Source of the DNA: Pseudomonas sp. RIT-PI-AD
GTDB lineage: Bacteria > Pseudomonadota > Gammaproteobacteria > Pseudomonadales > Pseudomonadaceae
Assembly: GCF_025642785.1 (NCBI RefSeq)
Contig: NZ_JANZKU010000013.1
Location: 78,497-142,496, forward strand
DNA: 64,000 nucleotides
Reading direction: 5' to 3'
Each line of letters opens with the position of its first letter. The stretch's first letter is position 1. Shown one piece after another: positions 51,048 to 63,719 of this stretch. Both the position numbers and the translations under genes were made by a program. Under the pieces are notes generated by a model, which saw nothing but the letters and a program-made list of their open reading frames with translations, was not told the origin of the DNA and did no database searches.

Positions 51048-51590
51048 ATGCACCGCGCTGGTCGAATCCTCTGCGCAACCTTTCTCCTGCTGCCGCTGGT
51101 CGCCCTGGCGGGCGGCAATTCGCTGCTCATCCCCTCGACCGGCCGCTGCACGTTGAATACCCAGCCCGAGGACCTGCCCGACGCGCTTTCCGCCTGCCAG
51201 CAAGCCGCCCACGCCGGCGACAGCGAAGCGCAGTTCGAACTGGGCCAGTTCTTCTACGAGGGCAAGCTCATTCCGCGCGACCTGCAGCAGGCGCTCAACT
51301 GGTTCGAGCAGGCCTCGTTGCAGGGCCATGCCGATGCGCAGCAGCGCCTGGGCAACATGTTCTTTCGCGGCGAGGGCGTACCGGCCAACAACGTGCAGGC
51401 GTACATCGTGCTGAAGATGGCCGCGGTGAACGGCTCGGAAGACGCGATGGATACCGCGGACTTGGTCGCCGCGCAGATGCGTCGCGATGAGCTGGAAATC
51501 GCCACCCAGGTGCTGGGGCAGATTTTCCGCAACTACCTGCTGGACTTGCAGACCGCCGACGGCGGCTCGCCTTTCGCTCCGCTGCCCTGA
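51048..51590 (+). CDS. Secreted Sel1-like repeat protein
   Basis: A 180-residue protein with a signal peptide (M-H-R-A-G-R then a hydrophobic run, cleavage near A-L-A-G-G) and two or three Sel1-like TPR repeats. The repeats are A-H-A-G-D-S-E-A-Q-F-E-L-G-Q-F-F-Y-E-G and H-A-D-A-Q-Q-R-L-G-N-M-F-F-R-G-E-G. Such repeats mediate protein binding in the periplasm. TGGAGG lies eight bases before the ATG. By position it corresponds to a conserved hypothetical gene between hemL and the DUF1820 gene in P. aeruginosa. The binding partner is unknown. Confidence 0.85.
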   Translation: MHRAGRILCATFLLLPLVALAGGNSLLIPSTGRCTLNTQPEDLPDALSACQQAAHAGDSEAQFELGQFFYEGKLIPRDLQQALNWFEQASLQGHADAQQRLGNMFFRGEGVPANNVQAYIVLKMAAVNGSEDAMDTADLVAAQMRRDELEIATQVLGQIFRNYLLDLQTADGGSPFAPLP

Positions 51591-51801
51591 GCGGGCAAAC
51601 CGCCCGCCGCGTGCCATCGCCGGAATCGCTCGAACTCATCCTGGACCAACGCTTGACCGGCGAGCTTGGAACGTCGGCGCACCCATGTCGACAGAATCGA
51701 ACCGGCGACGCGGGGCGTGCACGGGAGGCGGACGCTCACTCCGCCACAACCGGCGCCGCCGCCCCGACCGACCCGACGGGTCGAACCCGAAACCCGCGCC
51801 C

Positions 51802-52131
51802 TTACTTCTCCGGCATCGGCATGGGGAAGGGCATCACGTTGCTGCCGCCGCCCTTGGCTTCGCTGATCTTCGGGATACCCAAGCGCTCCACTTCGTCGAT
51901 GCGGATGATCGCGTGCATCGGCACGAAGCTGCGCACCACGCCTTCGAACTGGGCCTTGAGCTTTTCCTCGCTGGGATCGACCACCACCTGGGTGCGTTCG
52001 CCGAAGACGAACTCCTCCACCTCGAGGAAACCCCACAGATCGCTTTGGTAGATCTGCTTGGCGTACATCTCGTACACCTGGCCCTGGTTGAGAAAAATCA
52101 CCTTGTAGATCGGGGCTTCGCGCTTGCTCAT
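51802..52131 (-). CDS. DUF1820 family protein
   Basis: A 109-residue protein matching DUF1820: the start has K-V-I-F-L-N-Q-G-Q-V-Y-E-M-Y-A-K, then S-D-L-W-G-F-L-E-V-E-E-F-V-F-G, and the mid region has P-S-E-E-K-L-K-A-Q-F. The C-terminus is Met/Pro-rich (M-P-F-P-M-P-M-P-E-K). No signal or membrane helix is present, so it is cytoplasmic. Function unknown. It is transcribed opposite to its neighbours, divergent from miaB. Confidence 0.85.
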   Translation of the reverse strand: MSKREAPIYKVIFLNQGQVYEMYAKQIYQSDLWGFLEVEEFVFGERTQVVVDPSEEKLKAQFEGVVRSFVPMHAIIRIDEVERLGIPKISEAKGGGSNVMPFPMPMPEK

Positions 52132-52307
52132 GAACGGCCGGTGGGGTTGTCTGGAAAAGAAGGGCGCGAAGCATAGCACGGCCTTCGAAAGACGGGATTC
52201 GCCCGGTCGGGACGCGGGTGCCGCCCTTGGCCGGTCCGGGCGCCGCGCGGGTCGATCGAAGGCACCGACGGGTGCCCGAAGCGCTTTTCCCGCACCGCCT
52301 AACGCCC

Positions 52308-52313
52308 TATAAT
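52308..52313 (+). promoter_or_regulatory. Likely minus-ten box of the miaB operon
   Basis: TATAAT at 52308-52313 lies 33 bases before the miaB start and is followed by the T-run ATTTTTT. The minus-35 hexamer is poor (TTTTCC at 52285-52290, 17 bases upstream). Confidence 0.4.
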
Positions 52314-52346
52314 CCCCGGTCATTTTTTAACCAGCCCGACGTACCC

Positions 52347-53687
52347 ATGTCCAAGAAGCTCTACATCGAAACCCACGGCTGCCAGATGAACGAGTACGAC
52401 TCGTCGCGCATGGTCGATCTGCTCGGCGAGCACGAGGCGTTGGAGGTCACGGAAAATCCGGCCGAAGCCGACGTGATCCTGCTGAATACCTGCTCGATCC
52501 GCGAGAAGGCCCAGGACAAGGTGTTTTCGCAACTGGGCCGCTGGCGCGAGCTGAAGCTGTCCAACCCTGGCCTGGTGATCGGCGTCGGCGGCTGCGTGGC
52601 GAGCCAGGAAGGCGCCGCCATCCGCGACCGCGCACCCTACGTGGACGTGGTGTTCGGGCCGCAGACCCTGCACCGCCTGCCGGAAATGATCGATGCCGCA
52701 CGGGCCACCGGCGCGCCCCAGGTGGACATTTCCTTCCCCGAGATCGAGAAGTTCGACCGCCTGCCGGAGCCGCGGGTCGACGGCCCCAGCGCCTTCGTGT
52801 CGGTGATGGAAGGCTGCAGCAAATATTGCAGCTTCTGCGTGGTGCCCTACACCCGCGGCGAGGAAGTCAGCCGCCCGTTCGACGACGTGCTCGCCGAGGT
52901 GATCCACCTGGCCGACCACGGCGTGCGCGAAGTGACCCTGCTCGGGCAGAACGTCAACGGCTACCGCGGCGTCACCCATGACGGCCGCATCGCCGACTTC
53001 GCCGAGCTGATCCGGGTGGTCGCCGCGGTGGAGGGCATCGACCGCATCCGCTACACCACCTCGCACCCGCTGGAATTCTCCGACGCCCTGATCGCCGCCC
53101 ATGCCGAGGTGCCGGAACTGGTGAAGTTCGTCCATCTGCCGGTGCAGGCCGGCTCGGACCGCATCCTCGCGGCGATGAAGCGCAACCACACGGCGCTGGA
53201 ATACAAGTCGCGGATCCGCAAGCTGCGCGCCGCGGTGCCGGACATCTGCATCAGCTCGGACTTCATCGTCGGCTTCCCCGGCGAGACCGAGAAGGATTTC
53301 GAGCAGACCATGAAGCTGGTGGAGGACGTCGGCTTCGACTTCTCCTACTCCTTCGTCTACAGCGCCCGCCCGGGCACCCCGGCGGCCGACCTGCCCGACG
53401 AGATGAGCGACGAGCAGAAGAAGCAGCGCCTGCAGATCCTCCAGGCGCGCATCCATCAGCAAGGCTTCGAGATCAGCCGACGGATGGTCGGCAGCACCCA
53501 GCGCATCCTGGTGAGCGACTTCTCCAAGAAGGACCCGGGCATGCTCCAGGGCCGCACCGAGAACAACCGCATCGTCAATTTCCACAGCGCCAATCCGCGG
53601 CTGATCGGCCAGTTCGTCGACGTGCACATCGACGCTGCGCTGCCCCACTCCTTGCGTGGCACGCTGATCGAAGCGACGCTGCACTGA
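52347..53687 (+). CDS. miaB: tRNA-2-methylthio-N6-dimethylallyladenosine synthase
   Basis: A 446-residue radical-SAM methylthiotransferase. The N-terminal cluster cysteines are in [17 protein letters not shown] and V-G-G-C-V-A. The radical-SAM motif C-S-K-Y-C-S-F-C lies near residue 157, and a TRAM domain ends the protein. MiaB methylthiolates i6A37 in tRNAs that read UNN codons. It begins the conserved miaB-ybeZ-ybeY-corC-lnt run. The ATG at 52347 matches the known N-terminus [11 protein letters not shown]. Confidence 0.96.
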   Translation: MSKKLYIETHGCQMNEYDSSRMVDLLGEHEALEVTENPAEADVILLNTCSIREKAQDKVFSQLGRWRELKLSNPGLVIGVGGCVASQEGAAIRDRAPYVDVVFGPQTLHRLPEMIDAARATGAPQVDISFPEIEKFDRLPEPRVDGPSAFVSVMEGCSKYCSFCVVPYTRGEEVSRPFDDVLAEVIHLADHGVREVTLLGQNVNGYRGVTHDGRIADFAELIRVVAAVEGIDRIRYTTSHPLEFSDALIAAHAEVPELVKFVHLPVQAGSDRILAAMKRNHTALEYKSRIRKLRAAVPDICISSDFIVGFPGETEKDFEQTMKLVEDVGFDFSYSFVYSARPGTPAADLPDEMSDEQKKQRLQILQARIHQQGFEISRRMVGSTQRILVSDFSKKDPGMLQGRTENNRIVNFHSANPRLIGQFVDVHIDAALPHSLRGTLIEATLH

Positions 53688-53787
53688 ACCGCCGCGGGCA
53701 CCGCCGACGGGCCGCGCCGCGCGCGGCTTGTCGCTGGCGCCCCCGAGCATGTAGCCTGTCCCCCTCGAACGGATATTTCCTACGACA

Positions 53788-54819
53788 TTGAACGCACCCT
53801 CAGACCTCCATCGCTTCACCCTCGAACCCTTCGAAGCGCAGCGCTTCGCCAACCTCAGCGGGCAACTCGACGCGCACCTGCGCCTCATCGAGCAACGCCT
53901 GGCCATCGAAATCCGCAACCGTGGCAACCAGTTCGAACTGGTCGGCGACGCGGCGCGCACCCTGGCCGCGGAAAACCTGCTGCGACGCCTGTACCGTGAA
54001 ACCGAGGCCACCGAGCTGACGCCCGACCTGGTGCACCTGTTCCTGCAGGAATCCGGCATGGAAGACCTGGTCGCGGCGCAAACCGAGGTGGGCATCGGCC
54101 TGCGCACGCGCAAGGGCATGATCCGGCCGCGCGGCGCCAATCAGCAGCGCTACGTGAAGTCGATCTTCGACCACGACATCAATTTCGGCATCGGCCCGGC
54201 CGGCACCGGCAAGACCTACCTGGCGGTGGCCTGCGCGGTGGACGCGCTGGAACGCGAACAGGTGCGGCGCATCCTGCTGGTGCGCCCGGCGGTGGAAGCG
54301 GGCGAGAAGCTCGGCTTCCTCCCCGGCGACCTGTCGCAGAAGATCGACCCCTACCTGCGCCCGCTCTACGACGCCCTCTACGAAATGCTCGGCTTCGAGC
54401 AGGTGGCCAAGCTGATCGAACGCCAGGTCATCGAAGTGGCGCCCCTCGCCTACATGCGCGGACGCACCCTGAACAACAGCTTCATCATTCTCGACGAGAG
54501 CCAGAACACCACCCTCGAACAGATGAAGATGTTCCTCACCCGCATCGGCTTCGGTTCCACGGCGGTGATCACCGGGGACATCACCCAGGTCGACCTGCCG
54601 CGCGGCACCAAGTCCGGCCTCACCCACGTGATCGACGTGCTCAAGGACGTGCCGGGCATCGGCTTCACCCACTTCCTCTCGAAGGACGTGGTGCGCCATC
54701 CCCTGGTGCAGCGCATCGTCGAGGCCTATGACCGCTTCGAGGCGCGCCAGCAGGCGCAGACCGCTCCCAAGGCGCGGCCCGCGGACAACGACCCCGGTGC
54801 GCTCGACGACGATGCTTGA
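53788..54819 (+). CDS. ybeZ: PhoH-like ATPase YbeZ
   Basis: A 343-residue PhoH-family protein. An N-terminal KH-like region is followed by Walker [10 protein letters not shown] near residue 137 and Walker [12 protein letters not shown] near 235. The tail is Gln/Ala/Asp-rich. YbeZ works with the endoribonuclease YbeY in rRNA maturation. The only plausible start matching the N-terminus is a TTG at 53788. The stop overlaps the ybeY start by eight bases, consistent with a functional pair. Confidence 0.93.
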   Translation: MNAPSDLHRFTLEPFEAQRFANLSGQLDAHLRLIEQRLAIEIRNRGNQFELVGDAARTLAAENLLRRLYRETEATELTPDLVHLFLQESGMEDLVAAQTEVGIGLRTRKGMIRPRGANQQRYVKSIFDHDINFGIGPAGTGKTYLAVACAVDALEREQVRRILLVRPAVEAGEKLGFLPGDLSQKIDPYLRPLYDALYEMLGFEQVAKLIERQVIEVAPLAYMRGRTLNNSFIILDESQNTTLEQMKMFLTRIGFGSTAVITGDITQVDLPRGTKSGLTHVIDVLKDVPGIGFTHFLSKDVVRHPLVQRIVEAYDRFEARQQAQTAPKARPADNDPGALDDDA

Positions 54820-55273
54820 ACTCGACCTGCAGAACGCCAGCCAGGCCAGCGACCTGCCTGGCGAAGAGGATTTCCGGCGCTGGTGCGAGCTGGCGCTGCG
54901 TCAGCGCAGCGCCGATTCCGAGCTGACCATCCGCCTGGTGGACGAAGAGGAAGGCCGTTCCCTGAATCACACCTGGCGGCACAAGGATTACGCCACTAAC
55001 GTGCTGTCCTTTCCCGCCGATATCCCGGACGGGCCGAACGGCGAGCCGTTGCTGGACATCCCCTTGCTCGGCGACCTGGTGATCTGCGCCCCGGTGGTGG
55101 TCCGCGAGGCCGAGGAACAGGGCAAGCCGGTGCAGGCGCACTGGGCGCACCTGGTGATCCACGGCTGCCTGCACCTGCTCGGCTACGACCACCTGGAAGA
55201 CGCCGAGGCCGAGGAAATGGAAGAACTGGAACGACAATTGCTCGCCGAACTGGGCCATCCCGATCCCTACTGA
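54812..55273 (+). CDS. ybeY: rRNA maturation endoribonuclease YbeY
   Basis: A 153-residue metalloprotein of the UPF0054 family. The zinc motif [11 protein letters not shown] is near residue 117, and T-N-V-L-S-F-P-A-D with G-D-L-V-I-C-A-P precede it. YbeY processes the 16S rRNA 3' end and takes part in ribosome quality control. Overlaps ybeZ by eight bases. The downstream gene corC follows in the same orientation, as in most gammaproteobacteria. Confidence 0.95.
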   Translation: MLELDLQNASQASDLPGEEDFRRWCELALRQRSADSELTIRLVDEEEGRSLNHTWRHKDYATNVLSFPADIPDGPNGEPLLDIPLLGDLVICAPVVVREAEEQGKPVQAHWAHLVIHGCLHLLGYDHLEDAEAEEMEELERQLLAELGHPDPY

Positions 55274-55365
55274 CCACGATCAGGTTTTCTTCCGGACAGC
55301 CGGCGGTGCCACCGCCCGCGCTTCCGACCCGATACACACACGCAAAGGAACATCGAGTAACAAGC

Positions 55366-56208
55366 ATGAGCGAAGATCGATCGAGCAGCGGGCAGAAGTC
55401 CTGGCTGGGCAAACTCACCCAGGCCTTCGCCCACGAGCCGAAGAACCGCCAGGAACTGCTGGAGCTGCTCCGCGAAGCGCACCAGAACAAACTGCTCGAC
55501 AGCGAGGCGCTGGCCATCGTCGAGGGCGCCATCCAGGTCGCCGACCTGCAGGTGCGCGACATCATGGTGCCCCGCTCGCAACTGATCAGCATCAAGGCCT
55601 GCCAGACACCCCAGGAATTCCTGCCGGCGATCATCGACGCCGCCCACTCGCGCTACCCGGTGGTCGGCGAAAGCCTGGACGACGTGATCGGCGTACTGCT
55701 GGCCAAGGACCTGCTGCCGCTGCTGCTCAAGCAGCATGACGAGGCGGTTTTCAACCTCAAGGACATGCTGCGCCCGGCCACCTTCGTGCCCGAATCGAAA
55801 CGCCTGAACGTGCTGCTGCGGGAATTCCGCGCCAACCACAACCACATGGCCATCGTCATCGACGAATACGGCGGCGTCGCCGGCCTGGTGACCATTGAGG
55901 ACGTGCTCGAGCAGATCGTCGGTGACATCGAGGACGAGCACGACGTCGAGGAAGACAGCTACATCAAGCCGCTGCCCAGCGGCGACTTCATCGTCAAGGC
56001 GCTGACCCCGGTGGACGCCTTCAACGAATTCTTCGAGACCCACTTCTCCGAAGACGATTTCGACACCGTCGGCGGCCTGGTGATGGGCTCCTTCGGCCAC
56101 CTGCCGAAACGCAACGAGACCACCGAAATCGGCGACTTCCGCTTCCGCGTGCTCAACGCCGACAGCCGCCGCGTGCACCTGCTGCGCCTCACCCCGCTCT
56201 CGCGCTGA
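55366..56208 (+). CDS. corC: CorC/YbeX family CBS-domain protein
   Basis: A 280-residue soluble protein. An N-terminal helix (L-L-E-L-L-R-E-A-H) leads to two CBS domains: R-D-I-M-V-P-R-S-Q-L at about residue 65 and I-V-I-D-E-Y-G-G-V-A-G-L-V-T-I-E-D-V-L-E-Q-I-V-G-D-I-E-D-E at about 165 in pieces. A C-terminal CorC/HlyC domain contains D-F-D-T-V-G-G. The family is linked to magnesium/cobalt efflux and, as YbeX, to ribosome metabolism. A-A-A-G-G-A-A at 55344-55350 is upstream; the ATG at 55366 begins the conserved region. Confidence 0.93.
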   Translation: MSEDRSSSGQKSWLGKLTQAFAHEPKNRQELLELLREAHQNKLLDSEALAIVEGAIQVADLQVRDIMVPRSQLISIKACQTPQEFLPAIIDAAHSRYPVVGESLDDVIGVLLAKDLLPLLLKQHDEAVFNLKDMLRPATFVPESKRLNVLLREFRANHNHMAIVIDEYGGVAGLVTIEDVLEQIVGDIEDEHDVEEDSYIKPLPSGDFIVKALTPVDAFNEFFETHFSEDDFDTVGGLVMGSFGHLPKRNETTEIGDFRFRVLNADSRRVHLLRLTPLSR

Positions 56209-56328
56209 CCGCCCGCATCGGTCCGCCCGGCAAGCCGCCGCGCCGGGCGACCGGCGCTCGCGCGTGTGGCGCGCCGCCGCGGGCTCCCTGTACCCTTGCC
56301 GACGCCTTTTCCCCTCCGAGGACTTTCG

Positions 56329-57849
56329 ATGCGCTGGATCACCCGTCCAGGCTGGCCGGGCAACCTGATTGCCCTGTTCGCCGGTGCCCTGACCCCCTTG
56401 ACGCTGGCGCCCTTCGACGTCTGGCCCCTGGCACTGGTGTCGCTGGCGCTGTTCTATCTCGGCCTGCGCGAACTGGCGCCCCGGGGCGCCCTGGCCCGAG
56501 GCTGGTGCTACGGCTTCGGCCTGTTCATCGCCGGCACCAGCTGGATCTACGTCAGCATCCACGACTACGGTGCGGCACCGGTTCCCCTGGCGGCGTTCCT
56601 CACCGGCGGGTTCTGCGCCGGGGTCGCGCTGTTCTTCGCCCTGCCCGCCTGGCTCTGGGCGCGCTGGCTGCGCCGCAGCGAGGCGCCGCTCGCCGACGCC
56701 CTGGCCTTCGCCGCGCTGTGGCTGTTGCAGGAGGCCTTCCGCGGTTGGTTCCTCACCGGTTTCCCCTGGCTCTACGCCGGCTACAGCCAGCAACAAGGGC
56801 CGCTGGCCGGGCTTGTGCCGCTGGGTGGGGTCTGGCTGGTGTCCTTCGCCCTGGCGTCGAGCGCCGCGCTGCTGGTCAACCTGCCGCGGCTGCGCGCGCG
56901 CAAGGCATTCCTGGGGCTGGCGATCCTATTGCTGGCCGCGCCCTGGATCGCCGGCCCGCTGCTGCGGGGACACGCCTGGACCCAGCCGAAGGGCGAGACC
57001 CTGCGCGTCGCGGCCATCCAGGGCAACGTCGCCCAGCAGATGAAATGGGACCCCGAGCACCTCAACGCACAACTGGCGCTGTACCGCGACATGACCCGTT
57101 CGAGCCGCCCGGCCGACCTGATCGTCTGGCCGGAAACCGCGGTGCCGATCCTCAAGGATTTTGCCGAACCCTACCTGCGGGAAATGGATGCCTTCGCCAA
57201 GGACCGCCAGGCGGCGCTGATCACCGGGGTGCCGGTGCGCCAGATCCAGGCCAACGGCGAGAAACGCTATTACAACGGCATCACCGTGGTCGGCCGGGGC
57301 AGCGGCGACTACCTGAAACAGAAGCTGGTGCCGTTCGGCGAATACGTGCCCTTGCAGGACCTGCTGCGCGGCCTGATCGCCTTCTTCGACCTGCCCATGT
57401 CGGACTTCGCCCGCGGGCCGGCGGATCAGCCGCTACTCGAGGCGCGGGGTTACAAGCTGGCACCCTACATCTGCTACGAGGTGGTCTACCCGGAGTTCGC
57501 CGCGTCCCTGGCGGCGCAGAGCGACATGCTGCTGACGATCAGCAACGACACCTGGTTCGGCACCTCCATCGGCCCCTTGCAGCACCTGCAAATGGCCCAG
57601 ATGCGCGCCCTGGAAGCCGGCCGCTGGATGATCCGCGCGACCAACAACGGCGTCACCGCGCTGATCGATCCCCAGGGCCGCATCACCGCGCAGATTCCGC
57701 AGTTCCAGCCGGCCGTGCTGTACGGCGAGGTGCAGCCCATGCAAGGGCTGACGCCCTACCTGCACTGGCGCTCCTGGCCCCTGGCGATTCTCTGCGCCGT
57801 GCTGCTGCTCTGGGCGCGGCTGGCCAGCCGCTTCAGCAAGATGATCTGA
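56329..57849 (+). CDS. lnt: Apolipoprotein N-acyltransferase
   Basis: A 506-residue inner-membrane enzyme: seven to eight hydrophobic helices in the first 200 residues, then a periplasmic nitrilase-fold domain. The catalytic triad is visible as Glu in V-W-P-E-T-A-V-P, Lys in K-Q-K-L-V-P-F-G-E-Y, and Cys in I-C-Y-E-V-V-Y-P-E. Lnt adds the third acyl chain to lipoproteins. The ATG at 56329 follows C-C-G-A-G-G-A, a good ribosome site. Confidence 0.96.
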   Translation: MRWITRPGWPGNLIALFAGALTPLTLAPFDVWPLALVSLALFYLGLRELAPRGALARGWCYGFGLFIAGTSWIYVSIHDYGAAPVPLAAFLTGGFCAGVALFFALPAWLWARWLRRSEAPLADALAFAALWLLQEAFRGWFLTGFPWLYAGYSQQQGPLAGLVPLGGVWLVSFALASSAALLVNLPRLRARKAFLGLAILLLAAPWIAGPLLRGHAWTQPKGETLRVAAIQGNVAQQMKWDPEHLNAQLALYRDMTRSSRPADLIVWPETAVPILKDFAEPYLREMDAFAKDRQAALITGVPVRQIQANGEKRYYNGITVVGRGSGDYLKQKLVPFGEYVPLQDLLRGLIAFFDLPMSDFARGPADQPLLEARGYKLAPYICYEVVYPEFAASLAAQSDMLLTISNDTWFGTSIGPLQHLQMAQMRALEAGRWMIRATNNGVTALIDPQGRITAQIPQFQPAVLYGEVQPMQGLTPYLHWRSWPLAILCAVLLLWARLASRFSKMI

Positions 57850-57867
57850 ACCCAGGAGCCTCGGGCC

Positions 57868-58626
57868 TCAAGGATAGATCAGCGGATAGAGCAGCAGGCC
57901 GGCCGCCTCGTTGAGCAGCACACCGTTTTGCCACATGGCGCGGCTTTCCGGCAGCCAGCCGCCCAAGGGCCGCGCGGTGGCGAGGCCGAGCGCGCCGACC
58001 GGGGCGCCGACCACCTGCAAGCCCTGTTGCTCGAAGCACCAGCGGGCGCGCGGCATGTGCCAGGCCTGGGTGACCAGCACCACCCGGGTCACCCCCTCGG
58101 CGGCGAGCAGCCGCGCCGAGTCCACGGCATTTTCCCAGGTCGTGCGGCTGTGGCCTTCCTGCCAGCGCACCGCCACCCCATAGTCGTCCCGCAGGCTGTC
58201 GGCCATGATCGCCGCCTCGCTGGGCGGCTGGCCGTAGTGCAAGCCACCCGAAGTCAACAGCGGAAGGCCGCTGGCCCGGGCCAGGCGCGCGGCGTAGCGC
58301 AGCCGTTCGTTGGCCATCAGGCCGGGCTGTGGCGTATCCCAGGCGGCGTCTCGCTCACGGCCGGCGCCGAGCACCACGATGGCCTGCGCACGTTCGGACA
58401 ACCGCCCCAGTTCCGCGCTGGCCAGTGCGGGCTCGCGTTCCAGGGCGCGCGCCGCGTGCTCGACCACCGCGGGCAGGCTCATCAGCAACAACCCGGCGAA
58501 ACCGACGACGAAGCAGCCGGCGGCCAGCCGGGGCCGCCGCCGGTGCCACCAGCAGGCGAGCAGCAGAAGCAGCAACAGGCAGCCGGGCGGCATCAATAGT
58601 TGTTTGAAGATATAGCGAAACGGCAT
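57868..58626 (-). CDS. DUF218 (YdcF/ElyC-like) membrane protein
   Basis: A 252-residue protein with two N-terminal membrane helices (about 8-28 and 36-55) and a DUF218 domain. Motifs are A-I-V-V-L-G-A-G-R, R-L-R-Y-A-A-R-L-A-R, T-S-G-G-L, S-R-T-T-W-E-N-A, and V-T-Q-A-W-H-M-P-R-A. Relatives ElyC and SanA affect cell-envelope precursor balance in E. coli. It is convergent with lnt, a placement also found in P. aeruginosa. Biochemical activity unknown. Confidence 0.9.
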   Translation of the reverse strand: MPFRYIFKQLLMPPGCLLLLLLLACWWHRRRPRLAAGCFVVGFAGLLLMSLPAVVEHAARALEREPALASAELGRLSERAQAIVVLGAGRERDAAWDTPQPGLMANERLRYAARLARASGLPLLTSGGLHYGQPPSEAAIMADSLRDDYGVAVRWQEGHSRTTWENAVDSARLLAAEGVTRVVLVTQAWHMPRARWCFEQQGLQVVGAPVGALGLATARPLGGWLPESRAMWQNGVLLNEAAGLLLYPLIYP

Positions 58627-58727
58627 GGTGGCACCTCCGGACGTGCCCGCAGCCTAAGGCAGCGGCAGGCCACGGACAACCAGACATGCAGCATCGGGAT
58701 CGCGCATCCCTGCGCGGGGAAGAGGGC

Positions 58728-59048
58728 TCAGCGAGACCGGGGTGACGCGACCGGGCGCAGCACCGGCAGGGCCAGCCGCGCCGCGTTCGGCGAGGGAGAC
58801 TTTCGGGAGTCGCCACGGGCGGTTGCCTCGGCCGCATCCTGCCAGCCCCGCAACCAGCTCGTGTCCTGCTTCAGATAGGCGCGAATCAGGCCGAGCTCGG
58901 CCAGGCTGAGTCCCTTGAGTTCCAGTTCGGCGGGGTGCTCGTCGCGCAACCACCCCGCCGTGTCCGCCTCGTCGAGGGCGAGGACCACCCGCCGCAACAG
59001 CCGTTCGTACAAACCCGTTCCCGCTCCCGCACAACGCGAGTCATTCAT
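58728..59048 (-). CDS. Conserved hypothetical protein
   Basis: A 106-residue soluble protein. It has an amphipathic start (L-Y-E-R-L-L-R-R-V-V-L-A-L-D-E-A), then H-P-A-E-L-E-L-K-G-L-S, and a tryptophan-containing helix (W-L-R-G-W-Q-D-A). The tail is Pro/Arg/Ser-rich. It lies divergent from leuS, as a small hypothetical gene does in P. aeruginosa. No known domain is recognised; the C-terminal 30 residues look disordered. Confidence 0.65.
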   Translation of the reverse strand: MNDSRCAGAGTGLYERLLRRVVLALDEADTAGWLRDEHPAELELKGLSLAELGLIRAYLKQDTSWLRGWQDAAEATARGDSRKSPSPNAARLALPVLRPVASPRSR

Positions 59049-59117
59049 CGGTCACCTCGGTCGGCCCCGGATCGGCCGGATGCGGAAAGCTTAGCGTCCC
59101 CTCGCCGCCGGACCTGA

Positions 59118-61859
<2,742 letters not shown>

Positions 61860-61947
61860 CACTGCGGCCGGCCGCCACCGGCCGGCGAATCTTCGCGCGG
61901 CGCGGGCTCCCGGCCCGTGCCCGAGTGGCTTTGAGGGGATAACGAAC

Positions 61948-62559
61948 ATGATGAAACGGAATCTGCTGGTCATGGGCCTGGCCATTCTGCTGAGCGCCTG
62001 CGGCTTCCAGTTGCGCGGCACCGGCGACGTGGACTTCGCGCTGAAGGAAATCGACCTGGAGGCGCGCAACGCCTACGGCGACACCGTGCGCCAGCTGCGC
62101 CACCTGCTGAAGAGCAACCACGTCAAGGTGCACGCCGGCGCGCCCTACAAACTGCTGCTGGTCCGCGAGCAGGAAACCCGCCGCACCGCCAGCTACACCG
62201 GTGCTGCCCGTAGCGCCGAGTACGAGCTGAACACCAAGCTGAACTACGAGATCCGCAGCAGCGACAACCTGTTGCTGATGCAGGACCAGGTCGACGTGCA
62301 GAAGGTCTACGTCCACGACGAGAACAACCTGATCGGTTCCGACCAGGAAGCCGCCCAGCTTCGCGAGGAAATGCGTCGCGACTTGGTGCAGCAGATGGTC
62401 CTGCGCCTGCAACTGATCACGCCGGAGCAACTGGAAGAACGCCAGCGCACCGCGGAAGCCAAGGCGAAGGCCGAGGCCGATGCCCTCGAAGCGCAGCGCC
62501 GCAGCCAGGAAGAACAGCCGCAGCAGCCGCCGCTCAAACTGCCGCTGAAGATTCAGTGA
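61948..62559 (+). CDS. lptE: LPS-assembly lipoprotein LptE
   Basis: A 203-residue lipoprotein with lipobox [10 protein letters not shown], the usual LptE start. The body has L-K-E-I-D-L, R-R-T-A-S-Y and [13 protein letters not shown]-terminal stretch rich in Glu, Ala and Gln (about 165-190) and a Pro/Leu tail follow. LptE plugs the LptD barrel in the outer membrane and is essential for LPS export. It sits between leuS and holA, the standard location. Also known as RlpB. Confidence 0.95.
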   Translation: MMKRNLLVMGLAILLSACGFQLRGTGDVDFALKEIDLEARNAYGDTVRQLRHLLKSNHVKVHAGAPYKLLLVREQETRRTASYTGAARSAEYELNTKLNYEIRSSDNLLLMQDQVDVQKVYVHDENNLIGSDQEAAQLREEMRRDLVQQMVLRLQLITPEQLEERQRTAEAKAKAEADALEAQRRSQEEQPQQPPLKLPLKIQ

Positions 62560-62599
62560 GCCCACGGGGCCGGGCGACCGGCCCCCGCGCTTCCCGCCG

Positions 62600-63640
62600 A
62601 TGAAACTCTCCCCCGCCCAACTGGCCAAGCACCTCCAGGGCAGTCTCGCGCCGGTGTATGCGGTCAGCGGCGACGATCCGCTGCTCTGCCAGGAAGCCTG
62701 CGACGCCATCCGCGCCGCCGCCCGCGCCCAGGCCTTCGGCGAACGCCAGGTGTTCAGCGCCGAGGCCAATTTCGACTGGGGCCAATTGCACGAGGCCGGC
62801 GCCAGCCTGTCGCTGTTCGCCGACAAGCGCCTGCTGGAACTGCGCCTGCCCTCCGGCAAGCCCGGCGACAAGGGCTCGGCGGCGCTCCTCGAATACCTGG
62901 CCCGGCCGCCGGAAGATACCCTGCTGCTGCTGAGCCTGCCGAAGCTGGACGGCAGCACCCAGAAGACCAAATGGGCCAAGGCGCTCATCGACGGCAACCA
63001 GGCGCAGTTCATCCAGATCTGGCCGGTGGATGCCGTCCAACTCCCCCAATGGATTCGCCAGCGCCTGGCCCAGGCCGGGCTTGCCGCGAGCCCGGAGGCG
63101 GTGGACCTGATCGCCGCGCGGGTGGAGGGCAACTTGCTGGCGGCCGCCCAGGAAATCGAAAAACTCAAGCTGCTCGCCAGCGGCGACCAGATCGACGTCA
63201 CCACCGTGCAGGCGGCGGTGGCCGACAGCGCGCGCTTCGACGTCTTCGGCCTGATCGATTCCGTGCTCAACGGCGAGGCGGCCCATGCCCTGCGCATGCT
63301 CGAAGGCCTGCGCGGCGAGGGCGTGGAAACCCCGGTGATCCTCTGGGCCCTCGCCCGGGAACTGCGCCTGCTGGCCTCGCTGGCGCAACAGTTCGCCCAC
63401 GGCGTGCCCTTGGAAAAGGCCTTCTCGGCGGCCCGCCCGCCGGTCTGGGACAAGCGCCGGCCGTTGATGAGCCGTGCCTTGCAACGTCATCCCGCCTCCC
63501 GCTGGAACCAACTGCTGATGGACGCCCAGCGCATCGACGCACAGATCAAGGGCCAGGCTCCCGGCTCCGCCTGGACGTCGCTGGCACGCCTTTGCCTGCT
63601 CGCTGCCGGCCAGCGCCTCTCGTTGCCGGCGGAAAGCTGA
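62600..63640 (+). CDS. holA: DNA polymerase III subunit delta
   Basis: A 346-residue clamp-loader subunit. The start K-L-S-P-A-Q-L-A-K-H-L and G-D-D-P-L-L, then L-L-L-L-S-L-P-K-L-D-G, and the late region Q-L-L-M-D-A-Q-R-I-D-A-Q-I-K-G match HolA. Delta opens the beta clamp in the clamp loader. Located after lptE as in other pseudomonads. Forty bases of GC-rich spacer precede its ATG. Confidence 0.95.
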   Translation: MKLSPAQLAKHLQGSLAPVYAVSGDDPLLCQEACDAIRAAARAQAFGERQVFSAEANFDWGQLHEAGASLSLFADKRLLELRLPSGKPGDKGSAALLEYLARPPEDTLLLLSLPKLDGSTQKTKWAKALIDGNQAQFIQIWPVDAVQLPQWIRQRLAQAGLAASPEAVDLIAARVEGNLLAAAQEIEKLKLLASGDQIDVTTVQAAVADSARFDVFGLIDSVLNGEAAHALRMLEGLRGEGVETPVILWALARELRLLASLAQQFAHGVPLEKAFSAARPPVWDKRRPLMSRALQRHPASRWNQLLMDAQRIDAQIKGQAPGSAWTSLARLCLLAAGQRLSLPAES

Positions 63641-63719
63641 AGATCGCCGGCCAGGCTCTCGACAGCGCCGGGCTTTTGCTCGAAGATTCGCCCTCCTCAA
63701 CCCCACTCGAGGCAGGTCC

